From Geomobilimonas luticola (GTDB lineage Bacteria; Desulfobacterota; Desulfuromonadia; Geobacterales; Geobacteraceae): 64,000 bases of DNA. The stretch is from positions 433,365 to 497,364 of the forward strand of contig NZ_JAHCVK010000002.1 of NCBI RefSeq assembly GCF_018476905.1. Reading direction: 5' to 3'. A program made the position numbers and the translations under genes. Below the pieces are notes generated by a model. The model was not told the origin of the DNA, did not search any database, and was given only the letters and a program-made list of their open reading frames with translations. Below, in pieces: positions 15,352 to 24,328 of the stretch (the first letter of the stretch is position 1; the number at the start of each line of letters is the position of its first letter).

Positions 15352-17490
15352 ATGAAAAGACCACGTGAGTTCGTCGTTATTGTCTGCACCCTCGCAGCAT
15401 TTCTTCTCTTCGCACCCTTAGCCCTTGCCGTGGAGGCCTCGTCCGGGCCGACTCTTCCCAGTGCCTCCCCTCCCCCCGCTGACCAGGAAAAATCCGCCCA
15501 CCAATTGACCACGTCGGGGTATCAGGCGTATGACAAACCGTCTGATGTGCGACCTTCCACGGTCCAACCTGCACCAGGTGAAAAATCCGAGTTTGAAAAA
15601 TACGTTTCCGGCAAGGGCCCATCGGCGACATCGCTCGACATCAGCCAGTTCGGGTACGACCTCTTCGCGAAGCCGCCGTCCACCTTTGCGCCGACACTGT
15701 ACGTGCCGGTCGGCCCCGATTATGTGGTTGGCCCCGGCGACACGATCAAGGTCGACGTATGGGGCAAGTTCGAGGGGAGCTGGAATGTGGTCGTCAACAA
15801 CGACGGCAACATCAGCCTACCCAAGGCCGGCGTGTTCGGCGTCACCGGGCTTTCCTTCAAAGAACTGAAAGAGCTTCTGCACAAAAATTACTCGAAATAC
15901 TACACCGGCTTTGAAATGAACGTCAGCATGGGCCCCCTCAGGACCATCCAGGTCTATGTCGTAGGGAATGCACAGCGGCCGGGAGCGTACACCATATCCT
16001 CTCTCTCGACCATCATCAACGCCCTGTTCGAGGGGGGTGGCCCCTCAAAGACCGGCTCGATGCGCAACATCCAGGTGAAAAGAAACGGCAAGACCGTGGT
16101 GACGTTCGATCTCTATGACTTCCTGTTGCAGGGGGACAAGACGAAGGACGTCCGCCTCATGCCGGAAGACGTTATCTTCATCCCGCCGGTCGGGCCGCTC
16201 GTGGGAATAGCGGGAAACGTCAAAACCCCCGCGATCTACGAACTGAAAGGCGAAACCCGCCTGCTTGACCTTGTCGAAATGGCAGGCGGCATCACCGGCA
16301 TCGCCTTCAAAGGTCGGGTACAGGTGCAGCGGGTCGAGAACCACCATGCCCGGACCATGTTCGAGGGTGACCTGATCGATGTCGAGAATACCCCCGCCAA
16401 GAACTTCATTCTTCAGGATGGCGATCTGGCAAAGATATTCGCGGTCGCCGACACGGCGAAGACGGTCACCATCGCCGGCGCAGTCGCCCATCCCGGCCAG
16501 TACGGCGTCAATCCCGGCGTGACAAAGGTCAGCGACATCATCTCCCTGGCAGGCGGGGTGCTCTACTATACCTCCAACCAGGCGGAGGTGACACGGGTAA
16601 CGGTGACCCAGTCAGGACCGAAGACCGACATCTTCGTCGTCGACCTTGCCAGGGCGATGCAAGGCGACCCTCAGCACGATGTGCCGTTGCAGATGAATGA
16701 TTACCTGCTGGTACGGACCGTCCCCGAATGGAATCTCTACCGGACCGTCACGCTCAACGGCGAAGTCAGGTTCCCCGGAACCTATACCTTCAAACAGGGT
16801 GAAACACTGTCGTCGGTCATCGAGCGGGCCGGCGGTTTCACCGGCCGCGCGTACCTGCGCGGCGCCATGTTTACCCGTGAACGGGTGCGGGAGCAGCAGC
16901 AACGGCAGATTCAGGAGATGGTGGAACGCCTTGAACGGGAACTGAGCGGTTCCGGGGCTGCCCAGATTGCCACCGCGTCGTCACCGGACGATGCCCGCAT
17001 GGTCCAGCTGGAACTGGAACAGAAGAAACATTTTATTGCACAGCTCAAGACCGTCAGGGCCAAGGGGCGGATCGCCCTGAACATCACGGAAATGGCCACG
17101 TTCCGGGGATCCGCGTACGATATCGAACTCGAACAGGGGGATACCATCACCGTTCCTTCCGACCCGAAAACGGTCCAGGTAATCGGCTCGGTCTACAACC
17201 AGAGCGCCTTTGTCTATGAGCAGAATAAGGAGTATGACTACTATGTGAATCTCGCCGGCGGCTATACCTCGAATGCGGACAAGGGGAACACTTTTGTCCT
17301 GCAGGCGAACGGAACCGCCATCAAGGCGGGGGGGAGCTTCCTCGGCTTCGGCGAACACCTGGGCTCCGGAGACACCGTCGTCGTACCCGAACAGATCGAG
17401 CGGGTCGCCTGGATGCGCCACATCAAAGACATAACGCAGATCATGTACCAGATCGCCGTGACCGCCGGCGTCCTGATCGTCGTGTTTTAA
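15352..17490 (+). CDS. Polysaccharide export protein (Wza-like, multiple SLBB domains)
   Basis: 712 residues. N-terminal signal peptide (about 1-28, ending PLALAVEA) with no lipobox, then a Pro-rich linker. The poly-export domain (about 122-200) begins at YVVGPGDTIKVDVWGKFEG. About five SLBB-type beta-grasp repeats follow (for example VYVVGNAQRPGAYTI, AGNVKTPAIYEL, AGAVAHPGQYGV, LNGEVRFPGTYTF, IGSVYNQSAFVY). A Gln/Glu-rich helix interrupts the last two (about 505-560). The last ~20 residues are hydrophobic (QIMYQIAVTAGVLIVVF), as expected of the helix that forms the outer-membrane barrel in Wza. It is larger than E. coli Wza (~380 residues) through extra SLBB copies. It is the first gene of the polysaccharide locus and lies 12 bases before the chain-length gene. 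Confidence 0.92.
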   Translation: MKRPREFVVIVCTLAAFLLFAPLALAVEASSGPTLPSASPPPADQEKSAHQLTTSGYQAYDKPSDVRPSTVQPAPGEKSEFEKYVSGKGPSATSLDISQFGYDLFAKPPSTFAPTLYVPVGPDYVVGPGDTIKVDVWGKFEGSWNVVVNNDGNISLPKAGVFGVTGLSFKELKELLHKNYSKYYTGFEMNVSMGPLRTIQVYVVGNAQRPGAYTISSLSTIINALFEGGGPSKTGSMRNIQVKRNGKTVVTFDLYDFLLQGDKTKDVRLMPEDVIFIPPVGPLVGIAGNVKTPAIYELKGETRLLDLVEMAGGITGIAFKGRVQVQRVENHHARTMFEGDLIDVENTPAKNFILQDGDLAKIFAVADTAKTVTIAGAVAHPGQYGVNPGVTKVSDIISLAGGVLYYTSNQAEVTRVTVTQSGPKTDIFVVDLARAMQGDPQHDVPLQMNDYLLVRTVPEWNLYRTVTLNGEVRFPGTYTFKQGETLSSVIERAGGFTGRAYLRGAMFTRERVREQQQRQIQEMVERLERELSGSGAAQIATASSPDDARMVQLELEQKKHFIAQLKTVRAKGRIALNITEMATFRGSAYDIELEQGDTITVPSDPKTVQVIGSVYNQSAFVYEQNKEYDYYVNLAGGYTSNADKGNTFVLQANGTAIKAGGSFLGFGEHLGSGDTVVVPEQIERVAWMRHIKDITQIMYQIAVTAGVLIVVF

Positions 17491-17502
17491 CAAGGAGAGC
17501 AG

Positions 17503-18732
17503 ATGCTGGAAGGACAAGAAGCAGGGCAGCGACCGAATGTCACATTCCTGGACTATCTCATCGTCCTGCTCAAATGGAAAAGGCTTATCGTGTGGATTAC
17601 CGCGGGCGCTGTCGTGCTGTCGGCGATCGTGAGTCTGCTGATACCCAAAATTTTCAAGGCCGAAGCACGGATATTGCCGCCTCAGCAGGCTTCCTCCGGA
17701 GCGGCGGCACAACTGCTCACCCAGCTTGGTGGACTCGGTGTATCGCCCGGTCTGGTCGGGATGAAAACCACGAACGATCTCTATATCGGGCTGATAAAGA
17801 GCAGGACCGTTCTCGACCGGATGGTGGACAGATTCAAGCTGCTTGACGTGTACGACGTGAAATATCGCGAAGATGCGCGCCGTGAACTCTTGAGGGCCTT
17901 GAAAATCCAGGACGACAAGAAAAGCGGTATCATCGCCCTTGGTGTTGAAGACAGAGACCCGAAACGGTCCGCGGAGATGACCAACGCCTTCATCGAGGAG
18001 TTGAAGCGTTTGACCCAGTCTATCGCCATAACCGAGGCGTCCCAGAGAAGACTGTTCTTCGAGGAACAGCTCAAGAGCGCAAAAGATGCACTCATACAAT
18101 CTGAAGAGTCGTTGAAGGGGTATCAGGAAAAAACAGGCGCAATTGAACTGAAAGAACAGGCAAAGGCGATCATAGAGTCCGTTGCGCACTTGAGGGCACA
18201 GATAGCCGCCAAGGAAGTTGAGCTGAAGGTGCTCAGAACCTATGCCACGTCGCAGAATCCCGATATGCAGAAGATAGAAGAACAGCTGCGGGGGATGAGG
18301 GAGCAGCTCTCGAAGCTCGAAGCCAAGGGGGGAAGCAGCCCCGACCCGATCATGTCGGCGGGAAGAATGCCTGAGGCCGGTACCGGCTATGTGCGGAAAA
18401 TTCGCGACCTCAAGTATTATGAAACGCTGTATGAGCTCCTGGCAAAGCAATATGAGATTGCCAAAATGGACGAGGCGCGGAATGCGGCAGTAATACAGGT
18501 GCTGGATCAGGCCATGCCGCCGGAGAAAAAGGTTAAGCCGAACAGGACGATGATGGTTGCCATAGCAGCGTTTACGAGCTTGTTTTTGTCTGTGCTGATG
18601 GCCTTTTTCCTGGAGTATCGGGAAAAGCTCCTCAGCAATCCTGATAATCGTAACAGCGTCGAACAGTTGAGAAAGTATGTGCGCACGGACGCGACGGAAA
18701 TAAGCTTCCTGGGAAAATGGAGGCAGAAATAA
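17503..18732 (+). CDS. Polysaccharide chain-length determinant (Wzz/Wzc N-terminal type, no kinase domain)
   Basis: 409 residues. TM1 lies at about 28-50 (LIVWITAGAVVLSAIVSLLI), followed by the Wzz motif and a long periplasmic coiled-coil region (about 150-290, rich in Glu/Lys/Ala). TM2 lies near 345-365 (MMVAIAAFTSLFLSVLMAFF) after a Pro-rich PPEKKVKPNR stretch. No Walker motif or tyrosine tail follows, so it is a chain-length co-polymerase without the BY-kinase half of Wzc. It acts at the inner membrane with the polymerase and the Wza-like channel. GGAGAG precedes the start, and its 3' end overlaps the flippase gene by 16 bases. Confidence 0.9.
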   Translation: MLEGQEAGQRPNVTFLDYLIVLLKWKRLIVWITAGAVVLSAIVSLLIPKIFKAEARILPPQQASSGAAAQLLTQLGGLGVSPGLVGMKTTNDLYIGLIKSRTVLDRMVDRFKLLDVYDVKYREDARRELLRALKIQDDKKSGIIALGVEDRDPKRSAEMTNAFIEELKRLTQSIAITEASQRRLFFEEQLKSAKDALIQSEESLKGYQEKTGAIELKEQAKAIIESVAHLRAQIAAKEVELKVLRTYATSQNPDMQKIEEQLRGMREQLSKLEAKGGSSPDPIMSAGRMPEAGTGYVRKIRDLKYYETLYELLAKQYEIAKMDEARNAAVIQVLDQAMPPEKKVKPNRTMMVAIAAFTSLFLSVLMAFFLEYREKLLSNPDNRNSVEQLRKYVRTDATEISFLGKWRQK

Positions 18733-20243
18733 ACAGTCCCACGCAAACTCCCTTGCCCGCGGGACGCCTTCTTGCCCGTAATGCGACGATCAACCTTATC
18801 GGCCAGGGAATACCGCTGCTCGTGGCATTTTTTTCCATCCCCCCGCTCATGCGAGGGCTCGGCATCGATCGTTTTGGTGTGCTTACGCTGACCTGGATGG
18901 TCATCGGTTATTTTTCCCTGTTCGATCTCGGATTGTCACGGGCAACGACCAAGTTCGTTGCCGAAATGCTGGGGAAGGGAGAAACCGAAGCGCTCCCTCC
19001 CCTCGTCTGGACCTCGTTCGTCGTCCATCTAGTGCTCGGCCTTGGTGCTTGCCTCGTTTTGTCCCTGCTGACGCCCTTCCTGGTCGAAACCGCACTCAAG
19101 ATTCCTGCCACGATGAGATATGAAGCAAAAGGCATTTTCTTCATTCTCTCAGGTGCTCTGCCGGTTGTTCTCGCATCCACGGTCCTCAGGGGAGTTGTCG
19201 AAGCGGGCCAGCGTTTCGACCTGATCAATATGGTGCAGATCCCCGCGGGGGCCGCGATGTTTTTGCTTCCCCTGGCAGGCATGTACCTGGGCTTTGGCCT
19301 TGCGGGGATCGTGTCCCTGCTGATAGCCGCCAGGCTCGGAACGGCGATAGCTTTCGCGCTTTTGTGCCGCAATATTTTCCCGTCGCTTCGCAACGGATTT
19401 TCGTTCGATGCACGGCTCATTCGGCCTCTTTTTTCTTTCGGCAGTTGGTTGACCATATCCAATGTCGTTGGCCCACTGCTTCTCTATCTCGACCGCTTCA
19501 TGATCGGCTCCATCATATCGGTAGCCGCAGTCACCTACTACACGGCACCTTACGAAATAATCATACGGCTGATGGTCTTTCCAACGAGCCTCGTCATGGT
19601 TCTGTTTCCCGCGTTCAGTTCTCTTGGCACTACGTCCCGGGATACGGTCATCCGTCTCTACACCCGATCGATGAAATATCTCGTTCTGCTGATGGGGCCC
19701 CTGGTATTGACCATGATCCTGTTTGCAGAAACACTGTTGCGTCTCTGGCTGGGAGTCGAATTTGCCCAGAAGAGCACACTTGTACTGCAGATCCTTGCGT
19801 TCGGCATGCTTCTGACGCCGGCACAGATTTCCGTCAGCCTTATACACGGCCTCGGACGGCCGGATATCACCGCAAAGTTCTATCTGGTCGAACTCGTGCT
19901 GTACGTACCGATTGTATGGTTCTTGGCGGCACGTATGGGTATAGCGGGTGCTGCCCTGGCGTGGACCATGAGAGCTGCTCTGGACACTGTTCTTGTCATC
20001 TACGCTTCGGGCAGGATTTGCTCGATACGTTTCCGGGATTTCGCTGATCAAGGAGTTTTCCGTGGCATTCTGGTTCTGGCGGCACTGGCGTGCGTGTTTT
20101 GGGCGACCTGGATTAGTGCACTGGCTGTCGTTACCCAGGCGATCGTTGCCACCATCGGCATACTGGCATTCTGCTTCGTTTCCTGGAACTACATTCTGGA
20201 CACCAGGGACCGGGAGATTCTCAGTTTCGGGAGAATAAAGTAG
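18717..20243 (+). CDS. Oligosaccharide flippase (Wzx, polysaccharide transporter family)
   Basis: 508 residues with about 12-14 hydrophobic membrane helices and an N-terminal segment typical of the family (RNATINLIGQGIPLLVAFFSIPPLMRGLGIDRFGVLTL, with DLGLSRATTKFVAEMLG shortly after). It would flip undecaprenyl-linked repeat units across the inner membrane. It starts within the end of the preceding gene, indicating coupled translation. Confidence 0.9.
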   Translation: MEAEINSPTQTPLPAGRLLARNATINLIGQGIPLLVAFFSIPPLMRGLGIDRFGVLTLTWMVIGYFSLFDLGLSRATTKFVAEMLGKGETEALPPLVWTSFVVHLVLGLGACLVLSLLTPFLVETALKIPATMRYEAKGIFFILSGALPVVLASTVLRGVVEAGQRFDLINMVQIPAGAAMFLLPLAGMYLGFGLAGIVSLLIAARLGTAIAFALLCRNIFPSLRNGFSFDARLIRPLFSFGSWLTISNVVGPLLLYLDRFMIGSIISVAAVTYYTAPYEIIIRLMVFPTSLVMVLFPAFSSLGTTSRDTVIRLYTRSMKYLVLLMGPLVLTMILFAETLLRLWLGVEFAQKSTLVLQILAFGMLLTPAQISVSLIHGLGRPDITAKFYLVELVLYVPIVWFLAARMGIAGAALAWTMRAALDTVLVIYASGRICSIRFRDFADQGVFRGILVLAALACVFWATWISALAVVTQAIVATIGILAFCFVSWNYILDTRDREILSFGRIK

Positions 20244-20273
20244 GCATCTGAGCGACAAGGAGCAACGGTTACC

Positions 20274-20966
20274 ATGTGCAACATACATTGTCTCCGGTTT
20301 GGAGAACACAATCTGACGCGGGAAGAAATAGCCGGGAAACGCATTATCGAGATAGGCTCCTACGATGTAAATGGCAGCCTTCGAACCTATGTCGAATCGC
20401 TTCACCCTGCCGAATATGTCGGGGTAGACATCGAGAAGGGATACGGTGTCGATGTCGTCTGTACCGGCGAAGAGATACGGGAAAGATTCAAGGATGAGAG
20501 TTTCGACGTGGTCATATCAACCGAACTCATGGAGCATGTGCGGGATTGGCGAAAAGTGATTTCGAACATGAAACATGTCTGCAAGCCGAACGGGGTGATT
20601 CTCATTACCACCAGGTCGCACGGATACCCGTATCATGGCTGGCCCTACGATTTCTGGCGTTTTGAACAAGCGGACATGGCGGAGATCTTTGCCGATTTTC
20701 AGGTTCAGGCCCTGGAGAACGATACGGAAGAACCGGGGGTTTTCATCAAGGCCAGGAAACCGGCAACATTTGCGGAACGTGATTTAGCCGGAATAGCCCT
20801 GTATTCGGTCGTTACAAACAGCAGGGTCAGGGAAATCGATGAGGACGTCCTGCGGGAATATCTGACCATGCATGCGGATGAGTATCGGCTGCTTGAACGG
20901 CAGACCCTGCGGGGCAAGGCACGAAAATTCCTGCGTGACACCTACTGGCGCGTGAAAAGATCGTAA
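20274..20966 (+). CDS. SAM-dependent methyltransferase
   Basis: 230 residues, class I fold. A SAM-binding glycine motif is at about 25-35 (IIEIGSYDVNGS), an acidic residue after beta-2 in YVGVDIEKGYG, and the post-motif FDVVISTELMEHVRDWRKVI. GAGCAACGGTTACC gives only a modest ribosome site. By position in the locus it probably methylates a sugar or a glycan intermediate. The specific acceptor is unknown. It is followed 10 bases later by another methyltransferase gene. Confidence 0.82.
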   Translation: MCNIHCLRFGEHNLTREEIAGKRIIEIGSYDVNGSLRTYVESLHPAEYVGVDIEKGYGVDVVCTGEEIRERFKDESFDVVISTELMEHVRDWRKVISNMKHVCKPNGVILITTRSHGYPYHGWPYDFWRFEQADMAEIFADFQVQALENDTEEPGVFIKARKPATFAERDLAGIALYSVVTNSRVREIDEDVLREYLTMHADEYRLLERQTLRGKARKFLRDTYWRVKRS

Positions 20967-20976
20967 AGGTTCTGTT

Positions 20977-21954
20977 ATGGCTTTCATCTGCAGGATCTGC
21001 AACTCTGACAAGAACAGCATGTACACCGTCCGCGAAATGTACTTCGGTACGCGGGAAGAATTTGACTATTTCCAATGTTTACAATGCGGTTGCCTGCAGA
21101 TAGCCGCCCTCCCCCATGACATGAGCGGCTTTTATCCGGACGGATACTACTCTTTCACAGCCATTGACGAGGCTTCGCCAGGTAAAAAACTGAGGCGCTT
21201 TATCAGCAGAAAGAGAAATGAATACGCCCTGTTTCGCAGAGGACTGGTGGGCAGGTTGTTATACGCCCTGCGACGGCCGGTCATGCCCTTTGAATCGTTG
21301 CACGAGGTCCAGGGGTTAAAGGATAAAACGGTTCTGGACGTGGGTTGCGGCAGTGGAGAGTTTGCGCACTACCTGACGGAATTGGGCATACACATCATCG
21401 GCATAGACCCGTTTGTCAGGCAGGATATACTCTACAACAACGGGCTGAAAATTCTGAAAAAGTCCCTTGTTGATTTCAGTAAAGAAACCGAGCGATTATT
21501 TGACCTGATTATGTTCAATCATTCGTTCGAGCATATGCCTGACCCTCAGGAGACGCTGCATGCTGCAAGCATCTTATTGCAGCACACCGGCACGATCATA
21601 ATCAGGATACCGACAGTGAGTTCCTATGCATGGGAGCATTACCGGACGAACTGGGTGCAACTGGATGCGCCCCGGCATCTTTTTCTGCACTCGGTGGAGT
21701 CGATGCGAATCCTCGCAGCACATGCAGGACTCGTGGTAAGCGGTATCAGGTATGATTCCGATGAGCTTCAGTTCTGCGGCAGCGAGCAGTACCTGAAAGA
21801 CATCCCGCTGACGTCGCCACACTCATACAGAATATGTAAAGAGTCCGCCCTGTTCAGCAAGAAAGATATGGAGCGCTATAAAAAGCAAGCTGCCGAGCTG
21901 AATAAACAGAATCGCGGTGACATGGCTGCGTTTTACCTTACGAAAAGACCTTGA
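20977..21954 (+). CDS. SAM-dependent methyltransferase with N-terminal Cys motif
   Basis: 325 residues. The N-terminus carries a small zinc-ribbon-like pattern (CRICNSDKN ... FQCLQCGC), as in methyltransferases acting on nucleotide sugars. The class I SAM domain is at about 115-230 (VLDVGCGSGEFAHYL; IIGIDPF; MFNHSFEHMPDPQETL). The C-terminal ~80 residues are less conserved. It probably modifies a sugar of the polysaccharide. The 3' end overlaps the upstream start candidate of the next gene. Confidence 0.85.
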   Translation: MAFICRICNSDKNSMYTVREMYFGTREEFDYFQCLQCGCLQIAALPHDMSGFYPDGYYSFTAIDEASPGKKLRRFISRKRNEYALFRRGLVGRLLYALRRPVMPFESLHEVQGLKDKTVLDVGCGSGEFAHYLTELGIHIIGIDPFVRQDILYNNGLKILKKSLVDFSKETERLFDLIMFNHSFEHMPDPQETLHAASILLQHTGTIIIRIPTVSSYAWEHYRTNWVQLDAPRHLFLHSVESMRILAAHAGLVVSGIRYDSDELQFCGSEQYLKDIPLTSPHSYRICKESALFSKKDMERYKKQAAELNKQNRGDMAAFYLTKRP

Positions 21955-22895
21955 CCGAACCAGGATTCGACATGTTGCCCAGAGTGGTAATTATTATCCT
22001 TAACTGGAATGGCAAGGACGATACGTCCGAATGCCTTGAATCGCTTAATGCCCTGACCTACTCTAACTATGAAATTATCGTGGTCGACAATGGTTCGACT
22101 GATGGCTCTCAACGCTATATTAAAGAAAAGTACCCGCAGGTTTTGCTCATGGAAACCGGTCAAAATCTCGGTTTCACCGGTGGCAATAACAGGGGAATTA
22201 CCGCTGCACTTCAGAAAAACGCAGATTACGTGCTTTTGTTGAATAACGATACGGTTGTGGATGGACAATTTCTTGATGAATTGGTGTTTGCCGGTGAGTC
22301 GAGAAAAGATGTGGGGATTCTGAACCCCAAAATATATTATTACGATGAGCCTCGCCTGCTCTGGTATGCGGGGGGAAACATATCGCTGTTGCAAGGTCTA
22401 TCCAGGCATTTCGGTTTTCAGGAGATTGACCATGGCCAGTACGATACTACGAGAGAAGTTAACTTCATCACCGGATGTGCATTTCTGATCAAGCGGGAAG
22501 TCATCGAGAAGATTGGACCGTTGGATGATAATTTTTTTTGCTACTCGGAGGATGCCGATTGGAGCTTACGCGCGATAAAAGCCGGATACAAAGGTCTTTA
22601 TGTACCGTCGTCCAGGATATGGCACAAAATCGGAATCTCTGCCAACGTCAAAGGTACGGAATTCAGCATGCACATGGGAACCAGAAATGCCTTGTACCTT
22701 GAGTACAAGCACGCTTCCAGGATGCAATTTGCCAGCTTCCTGTTGGTGTTCTCGGTAAACTGGCTGTTGCGTAATGCGGTCAAAAGCTTGTTGAATCACG
22801 ATTATCCCGCAATGCGAGGTATGTATACGGGGGTCACAGCTTTTTGGTCGATGCCAAACAAACAAAGATATAGAGTAACCAGATCAGAAGGATGA
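21951..22895 (+). CDS. Glycosyltransferase family 2
   Basis: About 307-314 residues. The GT-A domain begins at VVIIILNWNGKDDTSECLES and has the DNGSTDGSQRYI motif, the catalytic-region LLLNNDTVVDGQFLDEL and a later ED pair (FCYSEDADWSLRA). This rhamnosyltransferase/WbbL-like subgroup transfers a sugar to the lipid-linked repeat unit at the cytoplasmic face. Two starts are possible: TTG at 21951 or ATG at 21972. The ATG gives the N-terminus usual for the family and is preferred. It ends with an ATGA overlap with the polymerase gene. Confidence 0.9.
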   Translation: MTEPGFDMLPRVVIIILNWNGKDDTSECLESLNALTYSNYEIIVVDNGSTDGSQRYIKEKYPQVLLMETGQNLGFTGGNNRGITAALQKNADYVLLLNNDTVVDGQFLDELVFAGESRKDVGILNPKIYYYDEPRLLWYAGGNISLLQGLSRHFGFQEIDHGQYDTTREVNFITGCAFLIKREVIEKIGPLDDNFFCYSEDADWSLRAIKAGYKGLYVPSSRIWHKIGISANVKGTEFSMHMGTRNALYLEYKHASRMQFASFLLVFSVNWLLRNAVKSLLNHDYPAMRGMYTGVTAFWSMPNKQRYRVTRSEG

Positions 22896-24328
22896 TGCAC
22901 GCAATGCGCCCTAACATTGACAGGGAAGAGACCCAATTCTTTCGCAAAGCAGGCTATGTCATACTCTTTGTGAGCATTGTCATAGGATATTCCCTGTCGC
23001 ATATAGAGCCTCGTGTTCTTGTCAGCGAAATGCTGATAATGGTATTGTTCATTTTATGTATCGCGCCACTATTGTACAACCTGAAGAATAATTCTTTCGA
23101 TATTTTCAGCACGATCGTATTCATCCCTTTGATCTATTTTATTTATTTTGGGCTAGGCCCTTCTTTTTATATGCTGAGAAGCAAACTCTCGTTGCTGGCA
23201 AATGTGGTGCCTGATGAAATGATCAACCCTGTCATTCTTCTGTCCGTTGCAGGTATCATATTTTTTTACAGTGGCTATTTTTTGGGAAGCATATTTTTTG
23301 GAAAAAAGGTTAGCTCACCCCCTGCCCTGCGTGGAAGATGGAACCAAGCGAGCCTTTTCTACGGAGCATTGTTTACGCTTGGCTTTTTTTTATGCATGAA
23401 TATGCTCTTCTGGAAAAGTGGCGGCGGGATTCCAATCCTGATAGGCGATTATTACAAAGAGACAAAAACTGAACTGATGGCAGGTAAAGGATATTATGAA
23501 TTTATTGCCCTGTCCATTGTTCCCCTGACGCTCCTCATCGTTAACTGTTATTTGAGCACTAAGGGGAAAATACAGACACGACTCAAACTGATCGTGTTCA
23601 TATTGTATGTAACAACAGCATGTCTCATAATTCTCAACATGTATCGTGGGTTGTTTCTTACTTTTGTTGTTTTGTCCCTCATAAGCTACCACTATATGCG
23701 TACAAGGATAGGAATCAAGAAATTGATTGTCATATTTATGATGCTGGTGCTGCTTGCATCGGTTGCCGGTTATCTCAGGAGCCAGCAGTGGAGTGAGGCA
23801 GAATGGAGTGTGGTCAACGTTTTGCTGCTGGAAGCTGCCGTAGAATTCGATAACTATGCCAAAACAATAGAAATCGTCCCCCAGCAACTCGAATTGCAGA
23901 TGGGCAGGACCATTTTGCCCATACTGACCACTCCTATTCCTCGTGCATTGTTTCCCCAGAAAGACACGATAAAACCGGCTCAAGTCATCATAAAAGAATT
24001 TCTCGGCCACGATTTTCTCCGGATAGGTGAAAGGCTTACCTTGCTTGGAGAGTTGTTCATGAATTTCCATCTATTCGGTGTGGCAATCGGAATGATGCTC
24101 TACGGTTTGCTTGCCGCATTGGTTCAGCATTGCTTTTATCCAGTTGACAAGGACCCGGTTAAGGTAACTATGTATGTCATTACGCTGGTCGCAGGTCTCG
24201 CGTATCAAATACCAGGAGACATAGCGAGTGTTACCATTGGGTACCTTCAATTTATTCTACCGATAGCTGTCGTAGCTCTTGTGTGGTCGGTTCGCAGTGT
24301 TATTTTTAAAAACGGGTACGAGTTGTAA
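22892..24328 (+). CDS. Oligosaccharide repeat-unit polymerase (Wzy-like)
   Basis: 478 residues with about ten to twelve hydrophobic helices and a large periplasmic loop (about 290-370), the usual layout of O-antigen/EPS polymerases, which conserve topology rather than sequence. Recognisable segments are MYRGLFLTFVVL and GYLRSQQWSEAEWS. It would join flipped repeat units in the periplasm. The gene is visibly richer in A and T than its neighbours (runs such as TTTTTTTTA), as is common for polymerase genes exchanged between strains. It overlaps both neighbours by one to four bases. Confidence 0.82.
   Translation: MMHAMRPNIDREETQFFRKAGYVILFVSIVIGYSLSHIEPRVLVSEMLIMVLFILCIAPLLYNLKNNSFDIFSTIVFIPLIYFIYFGLGPSFYMLRSKLSLLANVVPDEMINPVILLSVAGIIFFYSGYFLGSIFFGKKVSSPPALRGRWNQASLFYGALFTLGFFLCMNMLFWKSGGGIPILIGDYYKETKTELMAGKGYYEFIALSIVPLTLLIVNCYLSTKGKIQTRLKLIVFILYVTTACLIILNMYRGLFLTFVVLSLISYHYMRTRIGIKKLIVIFMMLVLLASVAGYLRSQQWSEAEWSVVNVLLLEAAVEFDNYAKTIEIVPQQLELQMGRTILPILTTPIPRALFPQKDTIKPAQVIIKEFLGHDFLRIGERLTLLGELFMNFHLFGVAIGMMLYGLLAALVQHCFYPVDKDPVKVTMYVITLVAGLAYQIPGDIASVTIGYLQFILPIAVVALVWSVRSVIFKNGYEL

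Noticed and set aside
16981..18450. 489-codon minus-strand open frame spanning two genes
   Set aside because: It runs across the Wza- and Wzz-like genes and their intergenic gap, and has no family signature.
21951..21971. TTG start of the GT2 gene as the only start
   Set aside because: Not excluded, but the ATG at 21972 gives the standard family N-terminus; the longer coordinates are kept in the entry with this note.
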